Both the position numbers and the translations under genes were made by a program. A DNA stretch of 8,057 nucleotides. It comes from Chloroflexota bacterium (GTDB lineage: Bacteria; Chloroflexota; Dehalococcoidia; UBA1151; TMED-70). The notes under the pieces were generated by a model that was not told where the DNA came from, made no database searches, and was given only the letters and a program-made list of their open reading frames with translations. Below are positions 6,868 through 8,057 of the stretch, in pieces (position 1 is the first letter of the stretch; the number at the start of each line of letters is the position of its first letter). Where the stretch lies: the NCBI GenBank assembly GCA_002719425.1, contig PBHA01000004.1:50836-58892 (forward strand). Reading direction: 5' to 3'.

Positions 6868-7983
6868 ATGAAAATTTCCAAAGTTATAGTAGATGTTATT
6901 GAAAGAGATGTAGGCCCCTTAAAAGTCAAAGATGAGAGATCTGATATTGGAGGGAAAACTACACAAGGTGTACTTAGAATAATTACAGATGAAGGCTTTG
7001 AAGGCAATGCTTTTATTGGAGATCAAGCTTCAGATTCATCAGATAGAATCAAAATAATCATAGAAAAAATTGCACCACAAATAATAGGAATGCAGTTTGA
7101 TAATAGAGAGTTGCTTTGGTCTTCAATATATGATCTTGGAGGGCATGGACTTCCAATTTTTTCATCCTGGGCCCCTGTAGATGTTGCTTTATGGGATCTG
7201 GCTGGAAAATACTATAATACACCAATTTATAAGTTATTAGGTGGAAAAGATGTAGAAATTCCTTTGTATGCAACTTATCCTCCAAGGCATAAAACTTTTG
7301 ATGGTTTTGTAAAAGAAGCGGAGGAGCTTTTAGATGAAGGATACTCAGCTTATAAAATTCATCCTGGTAATTTAAGTGTCAAAGAAACAATAATTACAAT
7401 AGAAAAAATAAGATTATTAGTTGGAGAAAAAATGACTCTTATGCTTGATAGAAATCATGGATATTCATTATCTGAAGCTTTGAAAGTAGGTCAAGCACTA
7501 GATGCCAATAATTTTTATTGGTATGAAGATCCAGTAGAAACTTCAAATATTAGAGCAATAAAAACTTTGAAAGAAAATCTTGTTACACCAATAAACATGA
7601 GTGATTCAGCTGGATTCTTATTGAAAGAAGCTGCAAATTATATTAGCCAAGACTTAATTGGAATGGTAAGAGGAACTACAAGAAAGCTTGGAATAACAGG
7701 ATTAATTAAACAATCTGCTATGGCTGACGCCTTTGGAATTAATTGTGAAGTGGGTCTAGCTGGTAACTCTTTGATGAATGTTGCTAATTTACATGTTATA
7801 TCTTCCGTAAATAATAATACCTTTTATGAATATTGGAGACCTGAGCATATTCATCAATGGGGTGTTAAGGATGAAATTTTAATAAATAAAAATGGAAAAT
7901 TAAATATCCCTTCAGGCCCTGGTTTGGGGGTATCTTTAGACGAAGATTGGATACAATTTCATAGAGTTGAGACTATAGAATAA
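6868..7983 (+). CDS. Enolase-superfamily protein (mandelate racemase/muconate lactonizing type) with atypical active site
   Basis: This 371-residue protein has the two-part architecture of the superfamily: an N-terminal capping domain (about 1-130, ending with APVDVALWDLAGK at 102-114 and PIYKLLGG at 119-126) and a (beta/alpha)7-beta barrel. Members abstract a proton next to a carboxylate using Mg2+. The metal ligands appear to be Asp194 (LDRNHG), Glu220 (WYEDP) and Asp246 (MSDSAG). The second-strand catalytic motif is Lys163-Ile-His165, not the common K-x-K. The region that carries the Asp of the His-Asp dyad in mandelate racemases reads VRGTTRKLGITG (267-278) without Asp, and the expected His near 293 is Glu294. 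Specific substrate is therefore unknown; it may be a sugar acid or another carboxylate. It starts 7 nt after hpt with no clear Shine-Dalgarno site, so it is probably translated by coupling. How it relates to purine uptake is not evident. Confidence 0.88.
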   Translation: MKISKVIVDVIERDVGPLKVKDERSDIGGKTTQGVLRIITDEGFEGNAFIGDQASDSSDRIKIIIEKIAPQIIGMQFDNRELLWSSIYDLGGHGLPIFSSWAPVDVALWDLAGKYYNTPIYKLLGGKDVEIPLYATYPPRHKTFDGFVKEAEELLDEGYSAYKIHPGNLSVKETIITIEKIRLLVGEKMTLMLDRNHGYSLSEALKVGQALDANNFYWYEDPVETSNIRAIKTLKENLVTPINMSDSAGFLLKEAANYISQDLIGMVRGTTRKLGITGLIKQSAMADAFGINCEVGLAGNSLMNVANLHVISSVNNNTFYEYWRPEHIHQWGVKDEILINKNGKLNIPSGPGLGVSLDEDWIQFHRVETIE

Positions 7984-8012
7984 GGACTATATTATAGATA
8001 ATTTTGGTAAAT

Positions 8013-8057
8013 ATGTTTTTGGTTTTTTTAATAATATTTGCTCTAATATTTGGTATG
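8013..8057 (+). CDS. Possible start of a membrane or exported protein (runs off right edge)
   Basis: From the ATG at 8013 there are 15 open codons encoding MFLVFLIIFALIFGM, strongly hydrophobic, as at the start of a membrane protein or signal peptide. It lies 29 bp after the enolase-superfamily stop on the same strand and would extend the operon. No good Shine-Dalgarno site is seen (only TTGGTAA nearby) and the reading frame is very short, so it is tentative. Confidence 0.4.
   Translation, partial: MFLVFLIIFALIFGM

Noticed and set aside
6816..7007. Open frame of 63 codons on the minus strand
   Set aside because: It is antisense across the hpt/enolase-superfamily junction and lacks recognisable features.
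7058..7285. Open frame of 75 codons on the minus strand
   Set aside because: It is antisense inside the enolase-superfamily gene and lacks recognisable features.
1..8057. CRISPR array, tRNA, rRNA, insertion sequence or phage genes
   Set aside because: I saw no regularly spaced repeats, no cloverleaf-like segment, no transposase motif and no terminal inverted repeats. The window looks like ordinary metabolic and transport genes.

Overview
This is a low-GC window (roughly 30% G+C by eye; AGA is the favoured arginine codon) from a bacterium. The bacterial origin is supported by two type II lipoprotein signal peptides, an ABC importer with a lipoprotein-anchored binding protein, Shine-Dalgarno sites and an intrinsic terminator. 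Tight, overlapping genes, very low GC, Pro-Thr-rich lipoprotein linkers and an enolase-superfamily gene would fit a free-living marine lineage such as a low-GC Chloroflexota (SAR202-like) bacterium. That placement is inference; no rRNA or phylogenetic marker is present.

Left part, minus strand (1-1391): a 69-residue protein with a ribbon-helix-helix-like N-terminal half and a C-terminal CxxCG knuckle, followed 34 bp downstream by a secreted lipoprotein that runs off the left edge. This lipoprotein has 382 codons in the window, carries two FNPTxTPT segments, and I recognise no domain in it.

Middle (1392-1578): a very A+T-rich divergent intergenic region with a 17-bp TATATATA-G-TATATATA palindrome in front of the leftward genes and a plausible -10 box and clear ribosome binding site for the rightward operon.

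Right part, plus strand (1579-7983, probably continuing past the edge): an apparent operon. Its order is a BMP-family (PnrA/NupN-like) substrate-binding lipoprotein, a double-NBD sugar/nucleoside-type ABC ATPase, two membrane permeases, a hypoxanthine phosphoribosyltransferase-like enzyme and an enolase-superfamily (mandelate racemase/muconate lactonizing type) protein. A further hydrophobic reading frame begins at the right edge. Spacing is tight after the ATPase: 4-nt and 1-nt overlaps, then gaps of 1 and 7 nt.

How the genes fit together: the binding protein, ATPase and two permeases are a complete importer of the BMP/nucleoside class. A purine phosphoribosyltransferase directly behind the permeases suggests uptake of a purine base or nucleoside followed by trapping as a nucleotide. 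The enolase-superfamily member has an unusual active-site set (K-x-H, metal ligands D/E/D, no His-Asp dyad visible), and its role in the operon is unknown. The most notable regulatory feature is a strong intrinsic terminator between the binding-protein gene and the ATPase gene, whose T-tract ends exactly at the ATPase start codon.
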